Below, piece after piece: positions 12,801 to 23,479 of a stretch of 64,000 nucleotides of DNA (position 1 is the first letter of the stretch; each line of letters opens with the position of its first letter). Source of the DNA: Papaver somniferum (lineage: Eukaryota; Streptophyta; Magnoliopsida; Ranunculales; Papaveraceae); assembly GCF_003573695.1 (NCBI RefSeq), contig NC_039361.1, forward strand, positions 36,172,859 to 36,236,858, given 5' to 3'. The notes beneath the pieces were generated by a model, which was given only the letters and a program-made list of their open reading frames with translations, was not told the DNA's origin and did not search any database. The position numbers were made by a program, and so were the translations under genes.

Positions 12801-13865
12801 GTACATATTGATATATATCTGTTAGAGTCTACAACACCACCCTTTAGCTTATTTTTCTTCTATTGGTTCTTTTTTTTTCTGCAATTACAAAATGCGTTAG
12901 ACCCAAATTTGTACCACATTATAAGCAAAAATTTGCAAACTTCTTTAAGCTGATGAATCTCATATGATATAGCAGAATAATTTTACAACGCTGAAAACTC
13001 AGGAAGGCTACTAAAAATATGGTATATCAGTTAAATCTCTTTAACAATTGGTTTCAGTTCAATAACCTACAACCTTATTATTTTTGAGAATAATCACTCT
13101 ACCACTAATTCAAATGAATATCAAAGTACATATATACATGTACTAAAGACAACAAGCTTTTGTGCACCAGTTGTTTCTAAGTTCGGCTTTACTACCACCT
13201 GCCCAATCATCAAAAAATTCTTCCATTGAACATGTATATTGCTTCTACCCACTCACCAGTTAAACCCCCACATTCCTACTAATGAAAATCCTATGAAACT
13301 CAATTTCAGGTAAACATAACCTCAATGATACGACTTCCTATTATACATCAAGGTAAATATAACCCCCATCTTCCTAATAACAATAATACAAAATCATTAG
13401 TTTCATTTCCTTAAAGGTTCATAGCTGATGTAAGATATAAGCATAAATTCATGTCTGTAAACAATTTTTCAACAAAAACCCAAAATTTTCAAAATTAAAA
13501 CAAAAAATTGCAGTACGTATGAATATGTACCGAAGAAAATAAGAAACGAAAGCCTAGTAGATATTGATATGTTCTGAGTAAACACCTAGTAGATATCGGT
13601 ATGTACTTAGTAAAAACTAGTAAATATTACATTACATATATACATGTACTGGGGAAAACAAAAATATCTACTGAATTGACAAAACACAATAGTAAAAACC
13701 TAGTAGATATCTAGTTTAGAGGTTGAAATGACTGACAAACTTTCCAAGTGAGAATATTATATTCAGTACATACACATATGTATCATTTGATCATACATAC
13801 GAATGCACATGTCTGCATCTGAAGGAGAAAATCTCAATTAGTTTTTTTTTTTACATATTCATATA
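9850..13865. repeat. Dispersed near-palindromic motif cluster (GTACATAT-YR-ATATGTAC)
   Basis: About 30 copies of a motif close to GTACATATCRATATGTAC are scattered here. Examples start near 9985, 10140, 10352, 10682, 11662, 11693, 12770, 13127, 13513 and 13590. Two are perfect palindromes: AGTACATATCGATATGTACT near 11661 and an 18-mer near 12770. Copies are dense at 9.85-10.73 kb, where they recur every 45-60 bases with a shared spacer (GAATACTTGGAT type), and again at 11.66-13.85 kb. They are absent from the outer parts of the surrounding TIR element and from neighbouring DNA. The role is unknown; see findings. Confidence 0.8.
10916..11146 (+). pseudogene. RPL31: Ribosomal protein eL31 (RPL31) fragment
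   Basis: The segment encodes KKMAPKEI, then NAMGTKDVRVDV at 10969-11004, KQIWEKGI in a second frame at about 11014-11037, and KKELYSLVI at about 11060-11085. These follow the order of the C-terminal two thirds of the conserved 60S subunit protein eL31 (the AMGTKDVRVDV, NKQIWSKGIR and EELYSLVTVAE blocks). At least two frameshifts and an early stop make it non-functional. The N-terminal third is missing. No poly(A) tract follows, so it looks like a captured or duplicated gene piece rather than a clean processed pseudogene. Confidence 0.75.
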
Positions 13866-15059
13866 AGAACTGCTAAAAGCAACTCTTTCGGAACCAAAAT
13901 CCACTACAAGCAAAATATAAAAATATACACATGAAAATGCACAGAGATCCTCAAATTAATAAATCCAAGCATAACAAAATAATTTAAAAAAAATTCTTCA
14001 CATCCACTAACTTGGACAAGATAAACATATTTTAAATGAATGGCTACAAAAACCAAAATGGACAAACTCGGACAATTGCACTGAGAAAAAAACAACAACC
14101 ATTATACATATCATTGTGTTATTCTCAAAGTCGTAAATGCATCAAACTAGCAAATAATGATCATAAATAGGATTCATATGTTTGCATGTCATTAATTACG
14201 AAGTAAAAAAACCCCATCGAAATCCAATTGAGCATAAGAGTCTGAAATTTAACTGTAAATGAAAATTTTGAACAAAAAATTTTGAAAATGGAAGAAGAAG
14301 GTGATCAAAACAGAGGAAATGAAAAGATTATTACCTGAGATAATAAGGGAATTCATCGAAAGTAACATTACCATGTTTTCCATCAATAATATGTCTTCGC
14401 GGATCTTGTTGGATCTGTTCAAATGATATAGTATTACTGGAAGAAGACAAATTTGATGAACTAACTAAAAAATTAAAAAATTTACACAAAATCTATGAGA
14501 ACGTTTATAACAAATCTCCGCTCTAATTTCAAATCAGATAAATGAACCAACAAAAAAAATCAATTTTGATTTTTTTATAAATCCTAAAATGAAATTTCTA
14601 GAACAATTCATTTTGAAACAACAATATACCTGAAATCAAAATTTGAGAGATTAGTGGAGGGCTTAGCTTTTTCACTGTTGTTGATGAGATTTTATGATTT
14701 TTCCAGTGAGAAATTTTCCTCATTTCATACCCGGAGGTTTCTTCAAGAGCTACAGAGAAAGTAAAATAGAATTTGGTTATGCATCTTATTCTACGGAAGG
14801 GTAGTTTTGGCTTTTGAAAAATGCAATTTATATCACTCACACGTGAATAGGACTAGAAGATAAGTTTTCTGGTCCAAAAATATGTTTTTGGACCAGCGAA
14901 TAGTTTTGTTCTCGTGGTGGACTACACAGTAATCGGTCTTGAATTTTTTGGACTAACTAGTAATTCCTAGTAACCTAATAGCAAGATGGGCCCGCGTCTA
15001 TGGATCTAGCCCATAATCCTAGTTTATTGAGTCATGGTCTTCATGACTGCATGGGCGTA

Positions 15060-15425
15060 TAACACGAGTAACAACCACCCACCAGGAAGAGACTGAAAGA
15101 GACTGCGTTCCCGTTGGCTATTGCCCATATATGAGCATATGACGATATGAGGTGTCAACCAAGTTTCAAACCCTTCATTTGAGCATCTACCAAACCTAAG
15201 CTTACGTGTCAGAGATCTCCAAGTCTTAGTCACCGGGAAATTCAGATTAATTAACCCATCATTTGCTTTCATGGGGAGCTAATTAAAAGCGAATTCTTTC
15301 AGCATTTGCACAAAATTATTGTGTTGCATTCCTCGTGGGAGAGCTCTAGATGAAAGTCACTTATAATATTTCCATCATTCTTAAGTACTACAACAGGAAT
15401 AGGGGCAAGACAATGAGCGCACACT
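15060..15425. repeat. Duplicated 3' flank of the NPL unit (copy 3 side)
   Basis: This stretch matches 1800-2240 in block order, sharing AAGAGAC, TGGCTATTG/CGCC, CTCCAAGTC, AGCATTTGC, GTTGCATTC, CGTGGGAGAGCTCT and CAATGAGCGCA. It is the remnant of the region 3' of NPL copy 3, now separated from exons 1-2 of that copy (23.08-23.26 kb) by the MULE and its nested insertions. No coding sequence is present. Confidence 0.65.
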
Positions 15426-15819
15426 AAAACAGCTCATCCGGAAAATGTAAGGCTTCTCTTAAATATAGCCCACGTTTTTACTAACCATAGTCCATTTGAT
15501 TTTGGTCAATATCTTTTTACTAAAATTTGAAGTTTGACCCTTTTTTTTTATTATCTAGCCCACAAACTAGGCTAGCAAATCAGTGAATAAGTGTGAGAGT
15601 GAGTTAGTGAGTCAGGGAATCATTAAGAAAAATCTATAAAAAAACGTTTTAGGGTTTTCTTTTCTTTTCGGTTTTTCTTCTTCTTTCGTATTAGAGTTTA
15701 ATACATGAGAAAAAGAATTAACCTTAGAACCCTAGTTGTTGTTAGATACAAAGTTCATAAAATTATTATTCAATATTTGTTATTATAATGGAAGAAAATT
15801 CATCAAGTTCTCTGACACC

Positions 15820-18250
15820 CTGGGTTGCACGGACGCTCCATTTCTTGAGCCGTGTCCGCGTCCGACTCGCGTCGGACACGAGACGTGCGTGGGACGCTGA
15901 CACGATGGTGGCTCTCTAAAAGAGTCACAGAAATGATACCTGCAAGTGCAGAGGGTCTGTTGTAGTGAGTGTGCAAGGCAGGGTCGAACCACAGAGACTT
16001 GGGTGTGAATTGAAGTAATGAAGCAAGTGACAGTTAACAAGAAAAATCAGTGGCAGTGAATAAGAACAGTGAAACAAAGACAAACAAACCAAGGCTGTGA
16101 GCCAAGGGCAGTGATAAAGAAACAAAGGCAGGTCCTCCAGCTATGTTCTTGTCCCTTGTTAGTTATCAGTCAGCTTCTAGGCTTTCTGAATAACTAGATG
16201 ACAGTTGCGGTTCAAAGCCGGCTGTTCATCTAAGGGTTGGTCTAGAAAGGAGGCTAAAGGCACTAAGATGAATTCTAAACCTTGTGATAGTTGGGGCTCT
16301 CACACTGCAACTACCCGCAGAGAAGCTTCCTTAGTGTTTTAACAACCTAAAAGGATATTCAATCCTAGACAATTCAAGCACAACAAGATCAAAGCATGGA
16401 TAGGATAAAAACAATTGAAATGCACAACATCATTTAAAATAAAAACTAACCCTTGAGGCACTGGCTATTCCAGTCCTCTTGGGTGAAGCACTGGCTAGTC
16501 CAGGCATGCCCAAATTCACAACCCTTAACACCTATTTATACATATAAGCAAAATCCCAAAAATCCCCCAAATCAGTGAAATTAGGGTTTACCAAATATCC
16601 AAAATTGACTCACCTAACAGCTCTGATTTTACTCAATTATCTTCACCCACTCTGCTATTTCTAGTTACAATCAACAATTCCCAAAAATCTTCAATTTGTA
16701 AAATTAGGGTTTTCTGTTGTGAAATAGAAATCAAAATCGACTCACCTAATCTCTGATAACTGCTCCAAAGTGTCGACCCATACTTCAATTTCCTCTCCTG
16801 CGTCTCCTGTTGTTCCAACTGCTCCTCTAGCTCGAGCTATTTTACCAATTTCTCTTCTTTCCTATCTCTGAAACCCTATGAGAGAAATTGGTATGATAGC
16901 TGGCTAGAAAGAAGGGGGAAATAGATAGGGTTTCGTTAGGTAATAGCCATGATGGCTTTTGGTGGTGGTTGTGGCAGTTGAGGAAGGTGGTGGTGATGAT
17001 GGTGGTGCGGCAGGGTATGGTGATGTTGCAGAGGGTGAGGGAGAAAGAGAAGAAGTCGATGGAAAATGGATTGGGGTGCGTTTGTTTTGGGTATAGGGTA
17101 TTTGGTACTCGGGTGTTGAGCGGGTGTAGCAAATGTTGATGCGCAGCAAGGATGAGACGTTGGATGCGAAGATGATGGATCGATCTAACGGCGAGACGGA
17201 GGCAGATCTTGAGCGACCGTTGGATTCTAGATACAACAATTCTGACGTTCCAGATGAGAGTTAGGTGCTATGATGTTTGACAGGAGCTTCAGAGTTTGAT
17301 GCACTGTGATGAAGCGACCGTTGGATGCATCTGTGGATCCAATCTGACGGCTACGAGCTTAGGCAGGCTTTGGGCTTGGTCTTGGACTTAGGTTAGAGTT
17401 TGGGCTTAGACAATTCTGAGCCCGCTTCTTCTTTAAGAACAAATTCTTCCTTCCAAGCCCACTTCTAGTTGGTCCGGCTCTTGCAAACATCATTCTTCGC
17501 TGCCTTTCTGCGGGAGTCTTTGTCGTTTCTTTGCTCTTTTCACTCCGTGAGTTAACCAGGCTTTATTTAGTACCTAAAAATGCAAAATTAATTAAGAAAA
17601 GTATTTATTCTTGAAAACAATGAAAATACAGAATATGGGTTAAAATGGAGAATTAGAACACAAAAGATGAGTTAATTGCCAAGAAAAATATATACAAATA
17701 TGCACTTTTTAGCACTCATCACACGACGCGTGTCCGACGCACAAATTTGCGCGTCCTGCGCGCGTCTGGTTTGGACGCACCGATGATGCGTGTCCAACGC
17801 ATTTTTTTTTCATTTTCATTTAAACTTCTTCCTTTATTTTTACTATTTTTAACCAAATGAAGAAAGACAAATATTTAGATCAATAATTTAGGTCTTTATT
17901 AGGGTTTTGTAATTGGAAATGACATCAGGTATACCCTTAGTTGGGCATGTGTTGTTCTAAGAATGCACTTTGATTGTGCCATGTGTTTAATAGTGACTGA
18001 TTGTTTAACCATCGACGTGTATAAACAAACGATATCTTCTTTTCTTTTGAAATTTATACACATATAGCATCATTTTCTAATTTTTAGGATCGAAATACTT
18101 GACTTCGCTGTATAAATACATGCTTATATATATATATAAAATATAAATAAAATATCTATATACATGTCCGCGTTCCAGTTTTTTGAGAATTTTGTAGTGT
18201 CCGCGTCCGCGTCCACGTCGTGTCGTGTCCGCGTCTGTGCAACCCAGTAG
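15820..18250. mobile_element. TIR element (family copy A), inserted in the MULE first exon and itself interrupted
   Basis: Ends are CTGGGTTGCACGGACGC on the left and GCGTCTGTGCAACCCAG on the right, a good inverted repeat. TGACACC occurs on both sides (15813-15819 and 18251-18257), and removing the insert restores the MULE reading frame, so this is the target duplication (7 clear bases; 8 or 9 if mismatches are allowed). Subterminal sequence is rich in GTCCGCGTC-type repeats. The right 500 bases are the reverse complement of the copy at 30610-31199. The element has no coding capacity. A 1.8-kb solo LTR is nested in it. Confidence 0.8.
15906..17721. mobile_element. Solo LTR nested in TIR copy A
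   Basis: The insert begins TGGTGGCTCTCT and ends AGCACTCATCA (TG...CA), flanked by CACGA at 15901-15905 and 17722-17726, a 5-bp LTR-retrotransposon target duplication. It is 1816 bp, with no pol-like reading frame. Open frames at 16.8-17.2 kb on the minus strand are low-complexity (proline/threonine-rich) and have no domain. A single long LTR left by recombination fits best; a non-autonomous element without internal coding sequence is the alternative. Confidence 0.65.
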
Positions 18251-21200
18251 TGACACCATATGAAACCCTAGAAAAATCAATTGAAAACATACAGGAAGAT
18301 CATGGTGGTACCAACAATTCTACTAATACCTTGATTTCTTATAATGAGGTAATACTAAATATCTTTTATCTTATTATTTAATTACATGTTGTATTTGTAA
18401 TTATTGATTGTACTATTTTTTATGATTATATCTTGATTTACGTAATTAAATCATGCATATACTATACGGAATGAAAATAATGTACCAAATCATGAACAAC
18501 AATTAATAAGATCGGAACCAACATCAAACCGACCTCTTGACACAGATTTTGTCGATTTAACGAATGCTTTTGCAACCGATCATGTATGGAATTTTGCATA
18601 TTCTTTTATTCTTTTATGTTAAAAGTGTAGTTATTTGATAGTTAGTATAATTAATTTTAAACATTTATTGGCCATTTATTATAGTTATTTGAAAGTCGTC
18701 AAGACATGATTAGTTGGTGCCAATCAGTCGGAAAGAAAAATCATACAGTTGTGATTATTAGAAAATCACAGCAAAAACCGAACGGCAAAGGGTCTTTCAC
18801 CATTTTCGCATACGAAAGGTTCGGGTTGCATGTGGAGAAAATACAAAACAATTCCAAAGTGATCGATCAACACAAGAAAAGAGAAAGAAGAGTTGCGGGA
18901 TCAAAAAAATGTGGATGTCCTTTTGAATTGAGAGGTACTTGTGTGGACGGAGTTAAATGGATTGTGCGTGTGAAAAATGGAACACATAATCATCTGGTAT
19001 ATGACAACCTTACTGGTCATCCTTACCCGGGAGGTTTACACCAAAAGAGACGGATCTTTGTATTGCATTGTCACTAAGTGGAAGTACCCCCGCACAAATA
19101 TTAACTCACTTAAAGAAACTAAATTCTGATAATTGTTCGACAGCGACAACTATCTACAATTGTATGGTGAAATTCCGACTTAAACAATTAGCCGGAAGAA
19201 CAAGAATGCAAAAGCTTTTGGAGTTATGCAACGAGCACCGCTATGTAACATGGAACAAGAGAGAAGGTGGAACATATGTTGCGGTTCAATTGTTTTTTTC
19301 TCACCCCGAGGGTTCAATACTTGCCCAATGTTTCCCTAGTTTGGTCATCCTTGACTGTACTTACAAAACAAATAAATGGAGTATGCCGTTGCTACATTTT
19401 GTCGGGGTCACATTTATAAATCATACTTTTACTATAGCATATTGTTTCATGCCTGGAGAGAAGACTGAAGACTATGTTTGGGCGTTGAGAAAGCTAAAAG
19501 ATTTGTATTCCCCTAATTATCTTCCGTCTTTATTTATCAGTGATGATGACCAACAACTTCAAAAGGGTCTCGCTGAAGTATTTCCTGAAGCAACAAATCT
19601 TTTATGTGCATTCCACATCAAGAGAAATGTATGTGCCAATTTGAAAACATGTATGAACAAGGATACTCCAGAAGACCTTGAGAAGATAAAAGGAGACTGG
19701 GATGCTCTTTGGATGTCTGAATCATACGCCATGTATAAAATCAACCTCGATTGTGTGGAAAGATCATGGGGAAAGAAGTACACATAGTGGATTTCTTATG
19801 TTAAGACACAATGGTTAGCTCGTAAAGAGAAATTTGTATGTGCATGGACTAATCAGATCAAACACTTCGGTAATAGAATGACAAATCGTGTTGAAGGTGA
19901 GCATGCTATTCTCAAAAGATTTCTTAAATGTTCTACAGGCAATTTTTTAAAATGTTGGCAGGATATGAACAATGCTTGGTTAACCAGAGGGATCAAAATC
20001 CGTGCATCATTTGAAAAAAGTAAAAACATAGGCTTACATGAAAATCGCCGTAGTCCATACATCAAGCATTTGGTGTATCATGTTTCCAGAACTGCGTTGG
20101 ACTTTATTTCAAGGGAAATCAAGAGTTTGAGCAAGAGAGACCCGGGACGTTGTCAACATTTAATTCGCAAAACCCATGGGTTTCCCTGTGCTTGTGAGAT
20201 ATCTAAATGTTATCGCATGGGTCAAACACTTCAGATCGATTCTATTGATGAACATTGTAAAAAACTCTCATTAGTACCGGTGCATAAGAAGGTGGTGGGA
20301 GATGTAGATTGGGAATCAATTGTTGAAAAAATCAAAAGTAGGTATAAAGGATCTACACAAGAGCAGCGTCAAGAAATGTTAAATAATTTACATGAGATAG
20401 CAGACCCAAGATCAACACTAATGCAAGAACCCAAAGGGCGTTTTGCAGTAAAGGGTCGTCCTTGTGAAAGTGCCTCCATGACCAAGACTCAAAAATCAAA
20501 GAACAAATCATGTACGAGAGATCCGTCCTATTGGGAGAGAATTCTTGGTTCAAAATCTAAAAAGTCGAACAATGTTTCTACAAGAAAAAGAAAGAATTCG
20601 ACCGACAAGTAAAATATGTTATCTTCTCAAGCAAGCAATGTACCTTCGTCAAAAAGACCTCGCAACTGCATCAAGGCTCCTTTATTAAAAAAGCTTCGAA
20701 AATATACCAAGAAGGCTAAAACTATTGATATATTTGGGAAACCTACTCGGGTATATAAAAATGATGAAGAGGAATACTTGGATCTCCTTATGTCAGATCT
20801 GGAAAAAATGGATCAAAATATATCTCTTTATATAGTTGAAAGATTGGAAAATGTTGCTCCGGATGGTCATTATGGATTCCGTGCTTGTGCCTAAATGTAT
20901 GGATTATGTCCGGTAGATGGTTAGAGAACTGTCAAGAGATGCATGCTGAATGAACTAGAGAAGAATCGCGACTTGCATGTCCCACAAATGGGTGGAGAGG
21001 AAAGTTATAGAAAAGTAACTAAAGCTCTTAAATACACTTACAGTATTGCGACAAAAGATTACTGGATGACCTTGCCTGAGATGGGATATATTTTTTCTTC
21101 GGCATTCAACTGTATCTTTACAGTCATTTCTGACAAAGGGAACAACTGCTTCTTACCCTTGACTACCTCCCCCTAGAGATGTCAAGAATGTATCAATTTT

Positions 21201-21574
21201 CAATATCGATAATCGACATTTTGTGAAGGCAATCCTCAAACCAGGAGCTCCCATTCCACCGGTGTATCCCGGATGGGAAAACATATGCAGAGAAGAGGCA
21301 CTTTTGTGGACTCCTCATTATGAAAGAATGCATCAAGGATGGAATGAACTTGTCCCATCACAATTCCAAGATGGCCCTATTGAAACCATAAACCTTAGCA
21401 TAACTTTCTGTCTTTCTGATTAGAGTTCTATTATAATTCAAGTATTAAACTTTTTTGTTGAGAAACTTTAAAAGTTATAGTTTTTTTTCGGTATTATAAA
21501 GTTATTTAAGTTAGATCTTTTTTGTATTACATGTTTTAACTTTAATCTCGTTTTAATACTTTTCTTTTCATTGA

Positions 21575-22116
21575 CTTGGAAAATTCACGGACACTCAAAT
21601 GGCCGACAATTCACTGAATTTCCATATACCAGACCCACCGTGAAAAAAAACTCCCAGACTTAGAAAATTCACGGATACTCTAGTGGACGAGAATTCACTG
21701 AAGTCCCATATACCAGATCCACCGTGAAAAAAAACTCCCTGACCTAGAAAATTCACGGACACTCTAGTGGACGAGAACTCACTAAATTCCCATATACCAG
21801 ACCCACCGTGAAAAAAACTCCCTGACCTAGAAAATTCACGGACACTCTAGTGGACGAGAATTCACTGAATTCCCATATACCAGACCCACCGTGAAAAAAA
21901 ACTCCCTGACTTAGAAAATCACGGACACTCTAGTGGACGAGAATTCACTGAATTCCCATACACCAGACCCACCGTGAAAAAAATAACTCCCTGACTTAGA
22001 AAATTCACGGACACTCTGGTGGACGAGAATTCATTGAATCTTCATATACCAGACCCACCGTGAAAAAAAAAATCCCTGACTTGACAACTCACGGACACTA
22101 TGGTGGACGAGAATTC
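21575..22116. repeat. 84-bp minisatellite, about 6.5 units, with hairpin-forming ends
   Basis: Six units of about 84 bp plus a partial seventh follow directly after the OTU-like end of the MULE gene. Each runs from TTAGAAAATTCACGGACAC through GTGGACGAGAATTCACTGA to CCCACCGTGAAAAAAAACTC. TTCACGG near the start and CCGTGAA near the end of each unit are inverted repeats, and GAATTCACTGAATTC is a near-mirror within it. Units differ mainly in the A-run length and a few substitutions. A role as a subterminal repeat of the MULE is possible but unproven. Confidence 0.9.
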
Positions 22117-22198
22117 AAATGCAAATTTGGTTAACATTAAAAGTGAAAAATGAAGATTCTTAATGTAATCTAAATGAGAATTTTCCTAGGATTCTTAA

Positions 22199-22279
22199 CA
22201 ATGAAGATTCTTAATGAAAAAACATAAAAATAACTAAACAATGAAGATTCTTAATGAAAAAACATAAAAATAACTAAAC
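22199..22279. repeat. Short tandem duplication (about 41 bp x 2)
   Basis: CAATGAAGATTCTTAATGAA and the following AAACATAAAAATAACTAAAC occur twice in direct succession. No function is apparent. Confidence 0.85.
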
Positions 22280-22282
22280 GAG

Positions 22283-22841
22283 TTACTTCTTGCGTTTCTT
22301 CTTGTTTTTGTCTTGATTCTTCAACAAATTAATGACAAGGATATCATCTTCCAAATCAGAAAAAAGATGTGAGCTTTGAGGGTTTTCATAATTTTTGAGC
22401 ATCGAGATTAAACAATCTTTTTTTGAAGGGCTTATTGGCTCATCTTCAGCTCCAGAGCACTCTACAAAATTCAAAATAATTCCCATGTTCCGTTTCTGCA
22501 CAGAAAGAAAATCAAAATAAGTAGGGGAAGCTTACCTAATAAAATATGACTTTTTTCTCCTTGGATAAAAGCATATAAGTAAAACATTTCAATATAACTT
22601 ACTATAAGTGCAGCTTGGGATTGTTCTCCTTGGATAAAAGCTTTGGAAGGAATCCTAGAAAAAGGTTAAAAACTCGGGTGTGAGACACTTTCGAAAACCA
22701 ATCCATGTACCCATCCTTGCAATCCCATGGGTTTTTAACCCTGGATTTTAAAATATGAACGGGTATCAAACTTTTTTCCCATACACCCCAATTAGTGCCA
22801 CAAACACGATGTTGAACATGCCAACACACAACTAATGACAT
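22283..22841 (-). pseudogene. Unrecognised two-part minus-strand reading frame, possibly PMD-like
   Basis: Two open minus-strand segments lie next to the MULE minisatellite. The upstream one (22602-22841, 79 codons) reads HVQHRVCGTNWGVWEK, then GYMDWFSKVSHTRVF; this is loosely like the C-terminal part of plant mobile domain proteins often carried by MULEs. The downstream one (22283-22501, 72 codons) ends in a lysine-rich KNQDKNKKKRKK tail. A junction between them is not evident. It could be a second gene of the MULE or unrelated sequence. I do not recognise it with confidence. Confidence 0.3.
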
Positions 22842-23078
22842 GGTTACTTAACTTACATTTGTATAGAGAATAATTTGCATTTGTATAGAGAAAATAATAA
22901 AAAAAACCATGAACATTTACCCTTCTTCAATGCAAGAAAACATTATCTCTCATATTTTTTATTGTTTTCTATCATTTTCAATGCTAATGATTGACTCTTA
23001 TCTTGTGCATGGATACACAAGATAACAAAACCCATATATATATATTGTGAACATCTGTCTTGATATTAGAATATAAAC

Positions 23079-23264
23079 CTGTGTAGCGCGTAATCTTCCT
23101 TTTTCGCTGATAAACTTGTGAGTGACAGTGCATCTACTTTCATTTAACTCAATACCTGGTCATGAGAAGTTAGCATGGAAAAACATCAATTCGATTAATT
23201 CAACTTCATACAAAAACGGAAAAAGATGTGAAAAACTGAATAAAATCTTACCCCAAAAAGCCAT
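23079..23264 (-). pseudogene. NPL-domain gene, copy 3 (exons 1-2 only)
   Basis: Exon 1 at 23252-23264 encodes M-A-F-W-G with a GTAAG donor. Exon 2 at 23079-23155 (77 bp) encodes GIELNESRCTVT and ends in RLRATQ with a GTTTAT donor, in phase with the other copies. No exon 3 (CSVG...EVVFSV...LSGY) was found downstream on the minus strand before the MULE material begins, so the domain is truncated after its first strands. Region 15060-15425 is the displaced 3' flank of this copy. Confidence 0.75.
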
Positions 23265-23299
23265 TTTTATATTCAATGGCTCAGTGCTAAAACTCTCTA

Positions 23300-23311
23300 C
23301 TATTTATATAG
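23300..23311 (-). promoter_or_regulatory. TATA box of NPL copy 3
   Basis: On the minus strand the sequence reads CTATATAAATAG about 40 bases upstream of the copy 3 ATG, a good plant TATA consensus at a plausible distance for a very short leader. Copy 1 has a weaker CATAAATAG at a similar place; copy 2 has none. Confidence 0.5.
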
Positions 23312-23479
23312 ACTTGATATTGCTTCCTATTAATGGACATGAGTATATACCAAAAACTCACTTTACCTTCCAAATTCTAATGTAATGACAGGTCATAAAT
23401 ATAGTTTTTCCATATTTCAAACCAAAACAAGGCCAATTTCAAATTTTCAAATCTCAATATTTGTTATGGGCAACACAGA

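Larger units (their letters stand above)
9038..14969. mobile_element. MULE-like TIR element carrying host gene fragments (Pack-MULE candidate)
   Basis: The interval is bounded by the identical 9-mer GTAACCTAA at 9029-9037 and 14970-14978; 9 bp is the MULE target-duplication length. The ends are imperfect inverted repeats that share TTAGTCCA followed by an A-rich stretch, and a second TAGTCCA about 30 bases further in. No transposase is present in the 5932 bp. Inside are a promoter/leader-like stretch with a short exon-like frame ending in ATTAAG^GTATGT (about 9170-9441), an eL31 fragment, and a large set of near-palindromic repeats. It is inserted 104 bases beyond the start codon of NPL copy 2 and probably separates that gene from its promoter. 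The weak terminal repeats keep this below certainty. Confidence 0.55.
15788..21423 (+). pseudogene. MULE transposase with FAR1-like N-terminus and C-terminal OTU-like domain
   Basis: Coding parts: 15788-15819 and 18258-18348 (first exon, split by a TE), about 18482-18581, then 18685-21423. The third part has a FAR1-type DNA-binding region (FESRQDMISWCQSVG, KKCGCPFELRG, NGTHNH), then a MULE transposase core (LDCTYKTNKWSMPLL, ISDDDQQLQKG, AFHIKRNV, TNRVEGEHAILKRF) and a SWIM-like HGFPCACEI. The C-terminus resembles an OTU cysteine protease (APDGHYGFRA, WMTLPEMGYIF, HFV near 21220). Damage: frameshift near 19060, TAG at 19785-19787, stops at about 20610 and 20892, further frame changes near 20930 and 21175. 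The OTU nucleophile Cys is Tyr. The acceptor before 18482 is not AG. The protein would excise and reinsert the element in the nucleus; this copy cannot. Confidence 0.85.

Noticed and set aside
16842..17239. Overlapping minus-strand frames rich in Pro/Thr/Ser
   Set aside because: Translation of a GGTGGTGATG-type simple sequence in the solo LTR; no gene features.
21575..22116. CRISPR-like look of regularly spaced repeats
   Set aside because: Plant nuclear context, contiguous 84-bp units without unique spacers; an ordinary minisatellite.
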